Source: Immundisolibacter sp.
GTDB taxonomy: Bacteria > Pseudomonadota > Gammaproteobacteria > Immundisolibacterales > Immundisolibacteraceae
Assembly (NCBI RefSeq): GCF_014359565.1
Contig: NZ_JACIZD010000004.1
Location: 120,944-184,943, forward strand
Direction: 5' to 3'
DNA length: 64,000 nucleotides
Positions within the stretch are counted from its first letter, which is position 1; every line of letters starts with the position of its first letter. Below, one piece after another: positions 25,761-35,297 of this stretch. Under the pieces are notes generated by a model. That model ran no database searches, had not been told where the DNA came from, and saw only the letters and a list, made by a program, of their open reading frames with translations. A program made the translations under genes and the position numbers.

Positions 25761-26834
25761 ATGAACGACACCGCTGACACCCCGCCCCCAGCCACGCCCG
25801 AACCATCCGATCTGCGTCGCCGCCTGCGCCGGCCACTGTTTGCGCTCGGCGCTGTCGTGGTCGCTGTCGGCAGCGGATATTTCTATCTGCGCGGCCAGCG
25901 CTACGCGAGCACTGACGATGCCTACATCAAGGCCACCGTGGTCAAGATCAGCCCGGAAGTGACGGGCAAGGTGGTTCAGATTGCGGTGCATGAAAACCAG
26001 GCGGTGAAGGCCGGCGAGGTGCTGGTGCAGTTGCGCCAGCAGCCGTACCAGATCGCCCTGGCGCAGGCCACGGCCAGCATGGATAACACGGCCCGGCAGA
26101 TCGAGGCGCTGCGCGCCACCCACGGCCAGCGCCGGGCCGACCTGTCGCAGGCCGAGGTCGACATCAATTACTACCAGCGCGAGTTCACTCGCCAGCAGGA
26201 CCTGGTGGTGCGCGGCTTCACGTCGCGTACTGCCTACGAAGAGGCGCAGCACAAGCTGGCCGCGGCACGCAAGGGCGCCGATGCGGTCGTGCAGTCCATG
26301 CATCAGGTCTCGGCGATCCTGAGCGGCGACCCGGCCACGCCGCTGGACCACATCCCGATGTACCTGCAGTCCCGCGCGCAGGTGGATCAGGCGCAGCTGA
26401 ACCTGGACCGCACGACGCTCAAGGCGCCGATGGACGGCGTGGTGGCGCGGGTCCAGGAAATCGGCCCGGGTGACGTCGTCAATGTCGGACAGGCGCTGTT
26501 CAGCCTGGTCGACGTCGAGCACCCATGGATCGAGGCCAACTTGAAGGAAACCGACCTGACCTACGTGCACGTCGGCCAGCCGGCGCAGGTGCGCGTGGAC
26601 AGCTATCCGGATCAGGTCTGGCACGCCACCGTCGAAAGCATCAGTCCGGCCACCGGCAGCGAGTTTTCTATGTTGCCGCCGGAGAACGCCAGCGGCAACT
26701 GGGTAAAGGTGGTGCAGCGGGTGAAAGTGCGCCTGAGCCTGGACCCGCACGAGCACGAGGAGCCCCTGCGCGCGGGCCTGAGCGTGAACGTGCGCATCGA
26801 CACCGGCCGCTATGCCAGCTGGCTGACGGGCTGA
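25761..26834 (+). CDS. HlyD/EmrA-family membrane fusion protein
   Basis: Periplasmic adaptor of a tripartite drug exporter, 357 aa. One N-terminal TM helix (about 28-45) is followed by the biotinyl-lipoyl-like entry TDDAYIKATVVKISPEVTGKV, a central coiled coil (about 105-220) and the second barrel half (DRTTLKAPMDGVV). I chose the ATG at 25761; an earlier in-frame start at 25680 adds unconserved residues. The EmrB-type pump follows 3 nt later. Confidence 0.92.
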   Translation: MNDTADTPPPATPEPSDLRRRLRRPLFALGAVVVAVGSGYFYLRGQRYASTDDAYIKATVVKISPEVTGKVVQIAVHENQAVKAGEVLVQLRQQPYQIALAQATASMDNTARQIEALRATHGQRRADLSQAEVDINYYQREFTRQQDLVVRGFTSRTAYEEAQHKLAAARKGADAVVQSMHQVSAILSGDPATPLDHIPMYLQSRAQVDQAQLNLDRTTLKAPMDGVVARVQEIGPGDVVNVGQALFSLVDVEHPWIEANLKETDLTYVHVGQPAQVRVDSYPDQVWHATVESISPATGSEFSMLPPENASGNWVKVVQRVKVRLSLDPHEHEEPLRAGLSVNVRIDTGRYASWLTG

Positions 26835-26837
26835 GCC

Positions 26838-28340
26838 GTGACCGTTGTCGACGCCGGCAGCCGGCGCCTGATCACGCTTGGCACCATGCTGGCGACGGCC
26901 ATGATGTCGCTGGATTCGACCATCGCCAACGTGGCCCTGCCGCACATGCAGGGCAGCATGGCGACCACGGCCGACCAGATCACCTGGGTACTGACGTCCT
27001 ATATCGTCGCGGCGGCTATCCTGACTGCGCCGACCGGCTGGCTGGCGTCGCGCTTTGGCATCCGCCGGGTGTTTCTGGCGTCGGTGGCCGGCTTCACAAC
27101 TGCCTCGGTGCTGTGCGGCATGGCCGCCACCTTGCCGCAGATGGTGCTGTTCCGCATCCTGCAGGGCAGCTTTGGCGCCTCGCTGGCACCGCTGTCACAG
27201 GCGGCGCTGCTGGACGCCTACCCGCGCGAGCGGCACGGCTCGGCCATGGCCATCTGGGGGCTTGGCGTGACAGTGGCGCCGATTCTTGGACCGACCCTGG
27301 GCGGCTGGCTGACCGACAACTACAACTGGCGCTGGGTGTTCTATATCAACGTGCCGCTGGGCGTGCTGGCGTATCTGCTGCTTGCCGGTCAGCTGCCCAG
27401 ACGCTCGCCGCGCACCGACAAGCCCTTCGACTGGGCCGGTTTCGTGATGCTCAGCGTCGCCGTCGCCGCCTTTCAGCTGATGCTGGACCGCGGCCAGCAG
27501 AAGGACTGGTTCGGCTCCACCGAGATCGTGGTCGAATCCGTGCTGGCGGGGCTGTTCCTGTATTTCCTGATCGTGCACACGGCCACCACGCGCCGGCACC
27601 CGTTCGTCGACCCGGCCTTGCTGCGGGACCGCAATTTCAGCGCCGCGTGCATGCTGACCTTCGTGGTCGGCATCGTGCTGTTCGCCACCCTGGCGCTGCT
27701 GCCGCCGCTGATGCAAGGCCTGCTCGGTTACCCAGTGGTGCTATCCGGCCTGCTGCTGGCGCCGCGCGGCCTGGGCAGCATGGTCGCCATGCTGTTGATC
27801 GGCCGCATCATCAATCGCATCGATCCACGCCTCCTGGTCGGCCTGGGTTTCGTCATCGCCGCGATTGCGCAGTGGCAGATGTCCGGCTTCAGCCTGGATG
27901 TCGGGACGCGCGACATCCTGATGACCGGCATCGTGCAGGGCGTGGGCGTGGGCCTGATCTGGGTGCCGCTGAGCACACTGGCGTTTGCCACCCTGCCGGC
28001 GTCCCGGCGCGGCGAGGCTGCCAGCCTGATGAACCTGATACGCAACCTTGGGTCGAGCGTCGGTATTTCCCTGGTCACCACGCTGCTGGCACGCAACATC
28101 CAGATCAACCATGCGCAGATCGGCGAACACCTGACGCCGTTTCGCCTGCACGAGCTGCCGGCGATGCTGCAAAACAACCTGCCGCTGCTGGACGCCGAGG
28201 TCAATCGCCAGGCCAGCATGATTGCCTACACCAACGATTTTCACGTGATGATGATCGCCACCGCCCTGGCGGCGCCGCTGGTGTTCCTGCTGCGCCGCCC
28301 GGCGCGTATCGAGCTTGACCCCGCCGCCATGGCCGAGTGA
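26838..28340 (+). CDS. DHA2-family (EmrB-like) MFS drug exporter
   Basis: 14-TM proton antiporter expected to work with the upstream adaptor, 500 aa with a GTG start. The DHA2 motifs are clear: MMSLDSTIANVALPHMQG in helix 1, LASRFGIRRVFL (motif A), GLGVTVAPILGPTLGGWLTDN (motif C) and YINVPLG. Substrates cannot be read from the sequence, but aromatic compounds, solvents or uncouplers are usual for EmrAB. Confidence 0.92.
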   Translation: MTVVDAGSRRLITLGTMLATAMMSLDSTIANVALPHMQGSMATTADQITWVLTSYIVAAAILTAPTGWLASRFGIRRVFLASVAGFTTASVLCGMAATLPQMVLFRILQGSFGASLAPLSQAALLDAYPRERHGSAMAIWGLGVTVAPILGPTLGGWLTDNYNWRWVFYINVPLGVLAYLLLAGQLPRRSPRTDKPFDWAGFVMLSVAVAAFQLMLDRGQQKDWFGSTEIVVESVLAGLFLYFLIVHTATTRRHPFVDPALLRDRNFSAACMLTFVVGIVLFATLALLPPLMQGLLGYPVVLSGLLLAPRGLGSMVAMLLIGRIINRIDPRLLVGLGFVIAAIAQWQMSGFSLDVGTRDILMTGIVQGVGVGLIWVPLSTLAFATLPASRRGEAASLMNLIRNLGSSVGISLVTTLLARNIQINHAQIGEHLTPFRLHELPAMLQNNLPLLDAEVNRQASMIAYTNDFHVMMIATALAAPLVFLLRRPARIELDPAAMAE

Positions 28341-28347
28341 GGCCCAG

Positions 28348-28370
28348 CCTCGCGCCGGTGCGGCGCGAGG
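28348..28370. terminator. Possible bidirectional terminator between convergent genes
   Basis: CCTCGCGCC and GGCGCGAGG form a perfect 9-bp stem with a 5-base loop, exactly in the 33-bp gap between the convergent emrB-type gene and etfA. On the plus strand GATTTAA follows rather than a clean T-run, so intrinsic termination is plausible but weak. Confidence 0.5.
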
Positions 28371-28373
28371 GAT

Positions 28374-29324
28374 TTAAGGCAGCGCTTTGACCAGCGCCGG
28401 CACCGCCTCGAACAGGTCGGCCACCAGACCGATGTCGGCCACCTCGAAGATCGGCGCGTCGGCGTCCTTGTTGATGGCGACGATGGTGCCGGCGTCCTTG
28501 ATGCCGGCCAGGTGCTGGATGGCGCCCGAGATGCCGACCGCGATGTACAGCTCCGGCGCCACCACCTTGCCGGTCTGGCCGACCTGCATGTCGTTGGGCA
28601 CGAAGCCGGCGTCGACTGCCGCCCGCGAGGCACCGGCCGCGGCCCCCAGCTTGTCGGCCAGCTCGAAAATCAGCCGGAAGTTCTCGCTGCTGCCAACGCC
28701 GCGGCCACCCGAAACCACCTTGTTGGCGGATTGCAGGTCCGGTCGGTCCCTGGAGCCGGCACGCAGCTCGACGAAGCGGGTGTGCGTCGGCAGCTCGGCG
28801 CTGCTGCTGACGATCTCCACCGGCGCCGACGCCTGTTCGCCGACCGCCTTGTAGGAGGCCACGCGCACGGTGCCGACCACCGGCGCGCCGTCCGGCACGC
28901 TCACGGTCAGGATGGCGTTGCCGGCATAGATCGGCCGCTCGAAGCTGCGCGGGCCGAGCACCTTCATGATGTCGGATACCGCCGGGGCGCCCAGCAGCGC
29001 CGCCACGCGCGGCAGCAGATCCTTGCCGAAGGTGGTGGATGGCCCGAGCACGTAGCCGTAACCGGCCGCCAGCTCGGCGATTTGCGGTGCCAGGATTGCC
29101 GCCAGCGGCGCGGCGTTGCGGGCATCGGCGTTCTTCAGCACCCGGCTCACGCCGGCCAGCGCCGCCGCCTGCGCGCACACGCCATCCAGCCCGGCGCCGT
29201 CGGCGCCGGACACCAGCACGTCGATGCTTTCGGCGCCCAGGTCCGCGCAGCAGGCCAGCACCTTGGCGGTGCCGGCGTTCAGTTTGGTGCCGTCGTGTTC
29301 GGCAACCAGCAATACCTTGGCCAT
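28374..29324 (-). CDS. etfA: Electron transfer flavoprotein subunit alpha
   Basis: FAD-binding subunit of ETF, which collects electrons from acyl-CoA dehydrogenases. 316 aa. The C-terminal FAD domain carries [17 protein letters not shown], the [27 protein letters not shown] signature and the [15 protein letters not shown] tail. It overlaps etfB by one base (TGATG) and is last in the unit. Confidence 0.97.
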   Translation of the reverse strand: MAKVLLVAEHDGTKLNAGTAKVLACCADLGAESIDVLVSGADGAGLDGVCAQAAALAGVSRVLKNADARNAAPLAAILAPQIAELAAGYGYVLGPSTTFGKDLLPRVAALLGAPAVSDIMKVLGPRSFERPIYAGNAILTVSVPDGAPVVGTVRVASYKAVGEQASAPVEIVSSSAELPTHTRFVELRAGSRDRPDLQSANKVVSGGRGVGSSENFRLIFELADKLGAAAGASRAAVDAGFVPNDMQVGQTGKVVAPELYIAVGISGAIQHLAGIKDAGTIVAINKDADAPIFEVADIGLVADLFEAVPALVKALP

Positions 29325-30070
29325 CAGATCAGCCCCCGCCCCTGCAATTCCGTTACCAGTTCTTCAACGCTCTTTACCTTGATGCCGGCACCGCGCGCCG
29401 GTGGCGGGCGCACCGCGCCCAGCTCCAGGCGCGGCACATTGCCACCCAGCAGTTCGGCGACCGGCTTGACATCCAGCGGCTTTTTCTTGGCCTTCATCAT
29501 CTCCGGCAGCTTGACGTAGCGCGGCTCGTTCAGGCGCAGGTCGGTGGTGAACACGGCCGGCAGGTCGACCTCGATGACCTCGAGGCCGGCGTCCACCTCC
29601 CGCGTGACGCGGGCGGTGCCGCCGTTGATCTCGATGGCCGATGCGAAGGTCGCCTGCGGCCGGCCCCACAGGGCGGCCGTCATCTGCCCGGTCTGACCGG
29701 AGTCGTCGTCGATGGCCTGCTTGCCCAGCAGCACGATGTCGGCCTGCTCCTGCTGCGCCAGGGCACAGAACACCTGCGCGGCTTCCAGTGGCTGCAGGGC
29801 GGTGGCCGATTCCACGTGGATGGCGCGGTCCATGCCCATGGCCAGCGCCGTGCGCAGCTGTTCCTGCACCGCCTGCGGGCCGATGCTGACGGCGACCAGT
29901 TCGGTGGCGTGGCCGCGCTCGCGCAGGCGGATGGCTTCCTCGACGGCGATTTCGTCGAACGGATTCATGCTCATCTTGACGCCGTCGGTGAGCACACCGC
30001 TGCCGTCGGGTTTGACGCGGATGCGGACGTTGTAGTCGACCACGCGCTTGACGCCCACCAGGACTTTCAT
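29324..30070 (-). CDS. etfB: Electron transfer flavoprotein subunit beta
   Basis: AMP-binding partner of EtfA, 248 aa. The N-terminus [38 protein letters not shown], and the recognition loop region [10 protein letters not shown] are typical. It is one-base coupled to etfA and lies 36 nt after the ETF-QO gene. Confidence 0.97.
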   Translation of the reverse strand: MKVLVGVKRVVDYNVRIRVKPDGSGVLTDGVKMSMNPFDEIAVEEAIRLRERGHATELVAVSIGPQAVQEQLRTALAMGMDRAIHVESATALQPLEAAQVFCALAQQEQADIVLLGKQAIDDDSGQTGQMTAALWGRPQATFASAIEINGGTARVTREVDAGLEVIEVDLPAVFTTDLRLNEPRYVKLPEMMKAKKKPLDVKPVAELLGGNVPRLELGAVRPPPARGAGIKVKSVEELVTELQGRGLI

Positions 30071-30106
30071 GGTTTCTCCTCGGGAAATGACCGCCGGGCG
30101 GTCGTC

Positions 30107-31705
30107 TTACAGATTGACGTAATTGGGACCGGCGCCGCCTTCCGGCGGCACCCAGGTGATGATCTGGTACGGATCCTTGATGTCGCAGGTCTTGCAGTGC
30201 ACGCAGTTGGCGGCGTTGATCTGCAGGCGCAGGGCGCCTTCCTCCTCGACCATCTCATACACATTGGCCGGGCAGAAGCGCGTGCACGGATTGCCGTATT
30301 CCTGCCGGCAGCGGGTGACGCAGATGTTGGTGTCGGCCACGTGCAGGTGCACCGGCTGGTCCTCGTCGTGCTCGGTGGCGGCGAAGTACACGGAGGCCAG
30401 CCGGTCGCGCGGCTCGAGCGTGCGTTCCACGTAATCGGGCGGCGGCGCGCCGGCCGACAGAGGATGCAGCGCGCTGTGGTCGGCATGGTTGCGCAGCGTC
30501 CAGGGCGTGTGACCGAGGGTCACCGTTTCGAGCGCCGCATTGGCCAGGCCGGCCCACAGGCCGTGGTGGAAGCCAGGGCGGATGTTGCGCACGCGCCTCA
30601 GTTCCGCCGCCGACGGCGAGGCCCGCCAGCCGGCATCGAAGCGGTCGCCCGCTTCAGCCACCAGATGCTCGGCCGCCAGCATGCCGGCGCGCAGCGCCAT
30701 GTGCGTGCCCTTGATCTTGGGCACGTTGATCATGCCGGCGGCGTCACCCACCAGCAGCGCGCCGGGCATGCCAAGGCGCGGCAGCGACTGCAGCCCGCCT
30801 TCCACCAGTGCCCGGGCGCCGGCCGAGATGATGCTGCCGCCTTCCAGCAGCGGCTTGACGGTCGGGTGGTGCTTGAACTGCTGGAAGGCCTCGAAGGGCG
30901 AGAAGTTCGGATCGCTGTAATCGAGCCCGACCACGAAACCCACCGCCACCCGATCGTCAGTCAGGTGATAGATGAAGCTGCCGCCGTAAGTGGCCGAATC
31001 CAGCGGCCAGCCGATGGTGTGCTGCACCAGGCCCGGATCGCCGCGGCCGGCCGGCAATTGCCACAGCTCCTTCATGCCGATGCCGTAGGTCTGCGGATCG
31101 ATGCCGGCGTCGAGCCCGAAATGGCGGATCAGCTGCTTGGCAAGGCTGCCGCGGCAACCCTCGGCCAGCACGGTGGTCTTGGCGTGGATATCGATGCCGG
31201 GGGTGAAGCTGTCCTTCGGTCGACCCTGCTTGTCCAGACCCATGTCGCCGATGCGCACGCCGATCACACGCTGGCCGCCCTCGTCGAACAGCGGCTCGGC
31301 GGCGGCAAAACCCGGAAACACCTCGACGCCCAAGGCCTCCGCTTGCGGCGCCAGCCAGGCACACAGCGCCCCCAGCGAGACGATGAAATTGCCGTGATTG
31401 CGCATCTGCGGCGGGATCACCGGCGAGCGCAGGCGGCGGGTCTTGGTCAGGAACGCGAACTCGTCGTGACGCACCGGCACGCACACCGGCGGCGGAGTGT
31501 CGCGCCAGCCGGGCAACAGCTCGTCGAGCGGCTGCGGCTCGATGACCGCGCCCGACAAGATCTGCGCGCCGACCTGCGAGGCCTTGTCGATCAGGCACAC
31601 GCTCATGCCGGGGCTGAGCTGCTTGAGGCGGATGGCGGTAGCCAGGCCGGAGGGGCCGGCACCGACCACCAGCACGTCGAATTCGATCACGTCGCGCTCG
31701 CTCAT
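30107..31705 (-). CDS. Electron transfer flavoprotein-ubiquinone oxidoreductase
   Basis: Membrane-associated flavoprotein that moves electrons from ETF to the quinone pool, 532 aa. The N-terminal FAD site is VLVVGAGPSGLATAIRLKQ. A second FAD/ubiquinone region contains VGDAAGMINVPKIKGTH. The C-terminal 4Fe-4S ferredoxin-like domain has the cysteines of NPCTRFCPANVYEM and NAANCVHCKTCDIKDP. Co-location with etfAB and a beta-oxidation enzyme supports the role. Confidence 0.95.
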   Translation of the reverse strand: MSERDVIEFDVLVVGAGPSGLATAIRLKQLSPGMSVCLIDKASQVGAQILSGAVIEPQPLDELLPGWRDTPPPVCVPVRHDEFAFLTKTRRLRSPVIPPQMRNHGNFIVSLGALCAWLAPQAEALGVEVFPGFAAAEPLFDEGGQRVIGVRIGDMGLDKQGRPKDSFTPGIDIHAKTTVLAEGCRGSLAKQLIRHFGLDAGIDPQTYGIGMKELWQLPAGRGDPGLVQHTIGWPLDSATYGGSFIYHLTDDRVAVGFVVGLDYSDPNFSPFEAFQQFKHHPTVKPLLEGGSIISAGARALVEGGLQSLPRLGMPGALLVGDAAGMINVPKIKGTHMALRAGMLAAEHLVAEAGDRFDAGWRASPSAAELRRVRNIRPGFHHGLWAGLANAALETVTLGHTPWTLRNHADHSALHPLSAGAPPPDYVERTLEPRDRLASVYFAATEHDEDQPVHLHVADTNICVTRCRQEYGNPCTRFCPANVYEMVEEEGALRLQINAANCVHCKTCDIKDPYQIITWVPPEGGAGPNYVNL

Positions 31706-31834
31706 CGCCGCCTGATCCCCTTGGTCAGCCAGTTATTCATTTTCATTGCCGGATTGTCCACCAGCGGACCGGGGTCGCGGGCATAAGCCGCTCCTGCAAA
31801 AACGCCATGGCCGCGCCCGCACGCACAAGCTTTT

Positions 31835-34108
31835 TCAATTACGCAGCGGCTTGCCGGTCGCCAGCATGTGTTCCATGCGCGCCTGGGACAGGGGCAAGCG
31901 CAGCAGTTCCAGGAAATGCTCGCGCTCCAGGCGCAGCAGGTCGTGTTCGGTCACCTGCCCCCCTGCCCCGCCGCTCATCACGGCGGCCATGTGGCCGGCC
32001 ACCACCGCGTCGTGGGCGGTCATTTTACCGGCCTCGACCTGCGCCGCGATGCGCGCTTCGAGCGCCGCCCGGCCAGCCGGACCGGGCAAATTCACCACCG
32101 CCGGCTTGGCCGGCGCATAGGCCCCGACCATGCGCCGGGCCAGCGCCTTGGCATCGGCCAGCACGCGCCTGCGGTGCATGGTGATGGCGCAGCGGTCGGT
32201 CAGCACGCGCATGTCACGCGCCTCGGCGGCCGACTGCGACACCACGGCACCGACGAGCAGGTCGAAGCCGCGCTCGACACCGGCGTCCAGATAGCGCAGC
32301 GTCATTTCCTTGGTACCACCGCCGGCCGGCAGCAGGCCGACGCGCAGTTCCACCAGCCCGGCGTTCAGTTCGGCGTGCGCCTGCAGCGCGTTGCAGTGCA
32401 GCAGCACCTCGCAGCCACCGCCCAGCGCCAGCCCGCGCGGCGCGCCGACCACCGGGAACGGCGCGTACTTGAAGCCCATCAGGGCGCGCTGCAGGCCGTC
32501 GATGAAGCCGTCCAGGAACGCCCAGTCGCCGCCGCGGGCCGCGTCCAGCATGCGTTTCAGGTTCGCGCCGGCGCAAAAATGCGGCGCATCGCTGCCGATG
32601 ACCAGCGCCTGAAAATCCTGCCCGACCCGGTCCAGCGTCAGCTGCATGGCCTCGACGCTGTGCTCGTCGAGCGCGTTCATCTTGGTGTGGAACTCGAGCA
32701 GTGCCACGCCGTCGCCCATGTCCCACAGGCTGGCCGAGGCGTTGCCCAGCACCGGCTTGCCGGTGCGGCGCAGGTCGGCCACGGCCAGCGTGTCGGCCGA
32801 ACGCGGCAGCGGCCGATACACGCCATCGAAGCCGAGGTATTGCGGGCCGTCGGATTCCTCGCGATAGAACCGTCCATCGCCGCTGGCCAGTGCCGTTTGC
32901 AGCAGCGCCGGCACCGGCTGGCCGTCGACCTCGAGGCGCTGCACAAACCCGGCCAGGCCGATCTGATCCAGCAGCTCGAACGGCCCCCAGCGCCATGAAT
33001 AGCCCTCGCGCATGGCGGTGTCGATGGCGAGCACGTCGCCGGCGATTTCCGGCGCCACGGTGGCCGTGTAGGTCAGGGCGTAGCCCAGCAGGCTGCGCGC
33101 GAAAGCAGCCCCCGCATCGTCGCCCGCGAGCAGCTCGACCGGCGTACGCGCCCTGGCGCTGGCAAGGTCCACCTTCTGCTGCGGCCGATAATCGAGTGTG
33201 CCCAGGTCAAGCACCTGCCGCTGCTTGTCCGGTCCGTGCAGGCGATAAAAACCGCCGCCGGCCTTGCGACCGATCCAGCCGCGCTCCAGCAGGGTCTTGA
33301 GCAGCGGCGGCAGGTCGAGCAGCGCCATGGCCGGATCGCTGGCCGGCAACTGGCCCTGCATGTTGCGCGCGATGTCGGCCAGCACGTCCAGGCCCACCAG
33401 GTCGATCAGGCCGAACACGCCGGTGCCCGGCAGGCCGATCGGCTTGCCGGCGACGGCGTCGGCCTGCTCGACCGTCAGGCCCAGCTGCAGCGCCGCGCGC
33501 ACCCCGGCCAGCATGGCCAGCACGCCGATACGGTTGCCGATGAACGACGGCGTGTCGCGGGCATCGACCACTTCCTTGCCCAGCTGCACGGTGCAGAACT
33601 CGCGCAGCGCTTCGGTCGCCTGTGGCCGAGTGGCCGGACCAGCCACCAGCTCCAGCAGGCCCATGTAGCGCGGCGGGTTGAAGAAATGGGTGATCAGGAA
33701 ATCGGCCGCGAAGCTTGGCGGCAGGCCGGCGGTGATTTCCGAAAGGCGGATGCCGGAGGTGTTGGAACTGACGATCGAGCCGGGTCGGCGCACGCGCTCA
33801 ACCCGCTCGAACAGCGCCTGCTTGATCGGTAGGCGCTCGACCACCACCTCGACGATCCAGTCGACCTCGGACAGCCACCCGAGATCCTCGTCGAAGCCGC
33901 CGGTGCGGATCAGGTCGGCCGCCGCGCGGTTCATCAGCGGCGCCGGCTTGCGCTTGAACAGATCCTGCTTGCCGCGCTCGGCCGCCTCGCGCGTCAGGTC
34001 CAGCAGCAGCACCGGCACACCGGCGTTTGCCACCTGCGCGGCAATGCCGGCGCCCATGTTGCCGGCGCCCAGCACCGCCACCTGCCTGATCGTCGTGTCC
34101 AGCGTCAC
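31835..34108 (-). CDS. 3-hydroxyacyl-CoA dehydrogenase/enoyl-CoA hydratase (FadN-like)
   Basis: Bifunctional beta-oxidation enzyme with the dehydrogenase first (NAD site VAVLGAGNMGAGIAAQVANAG, then the HFFNPPRYMGLLELV motif) and an enoyl-CoA hydratase/isomerase domain at about 470-650 (CAGANLKRML, APFPVVGAPRGLALGGGCEVLLH). This order matches FadN rather than FadB. I chose a GTG start at 34108 (757 aa); an ATG at 34162 adds 18 unconserved residues. The usual thiolase and acyl-CoA dehydrogenase are not adjacent. ETF-QO follows after about 130 nt. Confidence 0.9.
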   Translation of the reverse strand: MTLDTTIRQVAVLGAGNMGAGIAAQVANAGVPVLLLDLTREAAERGKQDLFKRKPAPLMNRAAADLIRTGGFDEDLGWLSEVDWIVEVVVERLPIKQALFERVERVRRPGSIVSSNTSGIRLSEITAGLPPSFAADFLITHFFNPPRYMGLLELVAGPATRPQATEALREFCTVQLGKEVVDARDTPSFIGNRIGVLAMLAGVRAALQLGLTVEQADAVAGKPIGLPGTGVFGLIDLVGLDVLADIARNMQGQLPASDPAMALLDLPPLLKTLLERGWIGRKAGGGFYRLHGPDKQRQVLDLGTLDYRPQQKVDLASARARTPVELLAGDDAGAAFARSLLGYALTYTATVAPEIAGDVLAIDTAMREGYSWRWGPFELLDQIGLAGFVQRLEVDGQPVPALLQTALASGDGRFYREESDGPQYLGFDGVYRPLPRSADTLAVADLRRTGKPVLGNASASLWDMGDGVALLEFHTKMNALDEHSVEAMQLTLDRVGQDFQALVIGSDAPHFCAGANLKRMLDAARGGDWAFLDGFIDGLQRALMGFKYAPFPVVGAPRGLALGGGCEVLLHCNALQAHAELNAGLVELRVGLLPAGGGTKEMTLRYLDAGVERGFDLLVGAVVSQSAAEARDMRVLTDRCAITMHRRRVLADAKALARRMVGAYAPAKPAVVNLPGPAGRAALEARIAAQVEAGKMTAHDAVVAGHMAAVMSGGAGGQVTEHDLLRLEREHFLELLRLPLSQARMEHMLATGKPLRN

Positions 34109-34215
34109 CTGCGCGCCCCCCAAATCCTGTTGCTGCTTTTCTGCACCGCAACGAAGCCGCAAACCTTAATGAATGTTAGCCACCGCTGGCAAGCCGTCGG
34201 CCTTCACATTGGCCT

Positions 34216-35169
34216 TCACAGCAACAGCGCCATGCCGATCGGCAGGGTGACGAAGTACAGCAGCGTCGAGCCGACCATCACCGCCGCCAACAGCTCCGTA
34301 TCCAGACCGAAGCGCTCGCTCAGGATCATGCTCGCCATCATGGTCGGCATACCCATCAGCAAGGTGGTGGCGACTGTGGTTTCGCCCGCTCCGGCCGCCA
34401 GCCGGGCCAGGCCATAGACCGCCACCGGCACCAGCGCCAGCTTGATGAGCGCGACGCCGGCAATCTGCCGCCAGAAGGTGCTGAAATGCCCGAACGACAG
34501 CGACATGCCGACCGTCAGCAGCATGCACGGCATGGTCGCGTAACCGAGCATGCCGGCAGCCTTGTCGATGCCCGGCGCGACGGGCACGCCCAGCAGGTTC
34601 ATCGCGAAACCGACCACAAAGGCCCAGATCGGCGGCAGCGTGGCCAGCACGCGCAGGAACTGCCCCGGCCTTTGCAGGTGCTCGCCGTGGGTGCCGCAGC
34701 GCACCGCCACCCACAGCGCCAGCGACCAGAACAGCGGGTTGATGCCCAGAATGTCGGCATAGATCGCGTAGCGTGCAGCGTCCGGCCCGAACAGTGCCTG
34801 CAGCACCGGAATGCCCAGCGAGATGATGTTCGGCAGGCCGCTGGCAATGACCAGCGCGCCCAGCTGCGCCGGCCCCTGCAGGGCGAACATGCGCTGCCGG
34901 AACAGCGCCCAGGCCAGACCCATCCCCAGCACGATGGCGAACATGGTCAGCGCCGGCGCCAGAATCAGGTCGGCATTCACCTGCGCGCGGATCACGGTGT
35001 GAAACGCCAGCGCCGGGTAGAACAGATACATCACCAGCCCGCCGATCACCCGCCGCACCGTCGGTGCATCCAGACCCGCCGGGCGCAGGCGCCGCCACAC
35101 ATACCCCAAGCCCATGATGGTGCCGACCGGCAGCAGCGCCTGTTGCAGGACCGGGGCGAGGCTGATCAC
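34216..35169 (-). CDS. AEC-family transporter
   Basis: Auxin-efflux-carrier-type integral membrane protein, 317 aa with about ten hydrophobic helices. The two central conserved stretches are visible (SGLPNIISLGIPVLQALFG and LLMGMPTMMASMILSERFG). Bacterial members carry organic acids such as malonate or malate, but the substrate here cannot be inferred. It lies upstream of the FadN-like gene (107-nt gap) on the same strand. Confidence 0.85.
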   Translation of the reverse strand: MISLAPVLQQALLPVGTIMGLGYVWRRLRPAGLDAPTVRRVIGGLVMYLFYPALAFHTVIRAQVNADLILAPALTMFAIVLGMGLAWALFRQRMFALQGPAQLGALVIASGLPNIISLGIPVLQALFGPDAARYAIYADILGINPLFWSLALWVAVRCGTHGEHLQRPGQFLRVLATLPPIWAFVVGFAMNLLGVPVAPGIDKAAGMLGYATMPCMLLTVGMSLSFGHFSTFWRQIAGVALIKLALVPVAVYGLARLAAGAGETTVATTLLMGMPTMMASMILSERFGLDTELLAAVMVGSTLLYFVTLPIGMALLL

Positions 35170-35297
35170 GGGCGGCTCCCTGGATTTGTTCTGAATTGCT
35201 TGCCGCAGGCGGCCGGGACGGTTGCAGCCCGGCCCGGGCGCGCCACAAGCGGCCTGCGTGCGGTATGGTAAGCGGGACTCCCCAGCGAAAATCCGCC

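Noticed and set aside
26525..28318. A 597-codon frame overlapping the EmrA/EmrB-like genes
   Set aside because: It is an alternative frame of two well-supported transporter genes with no domain of its own.
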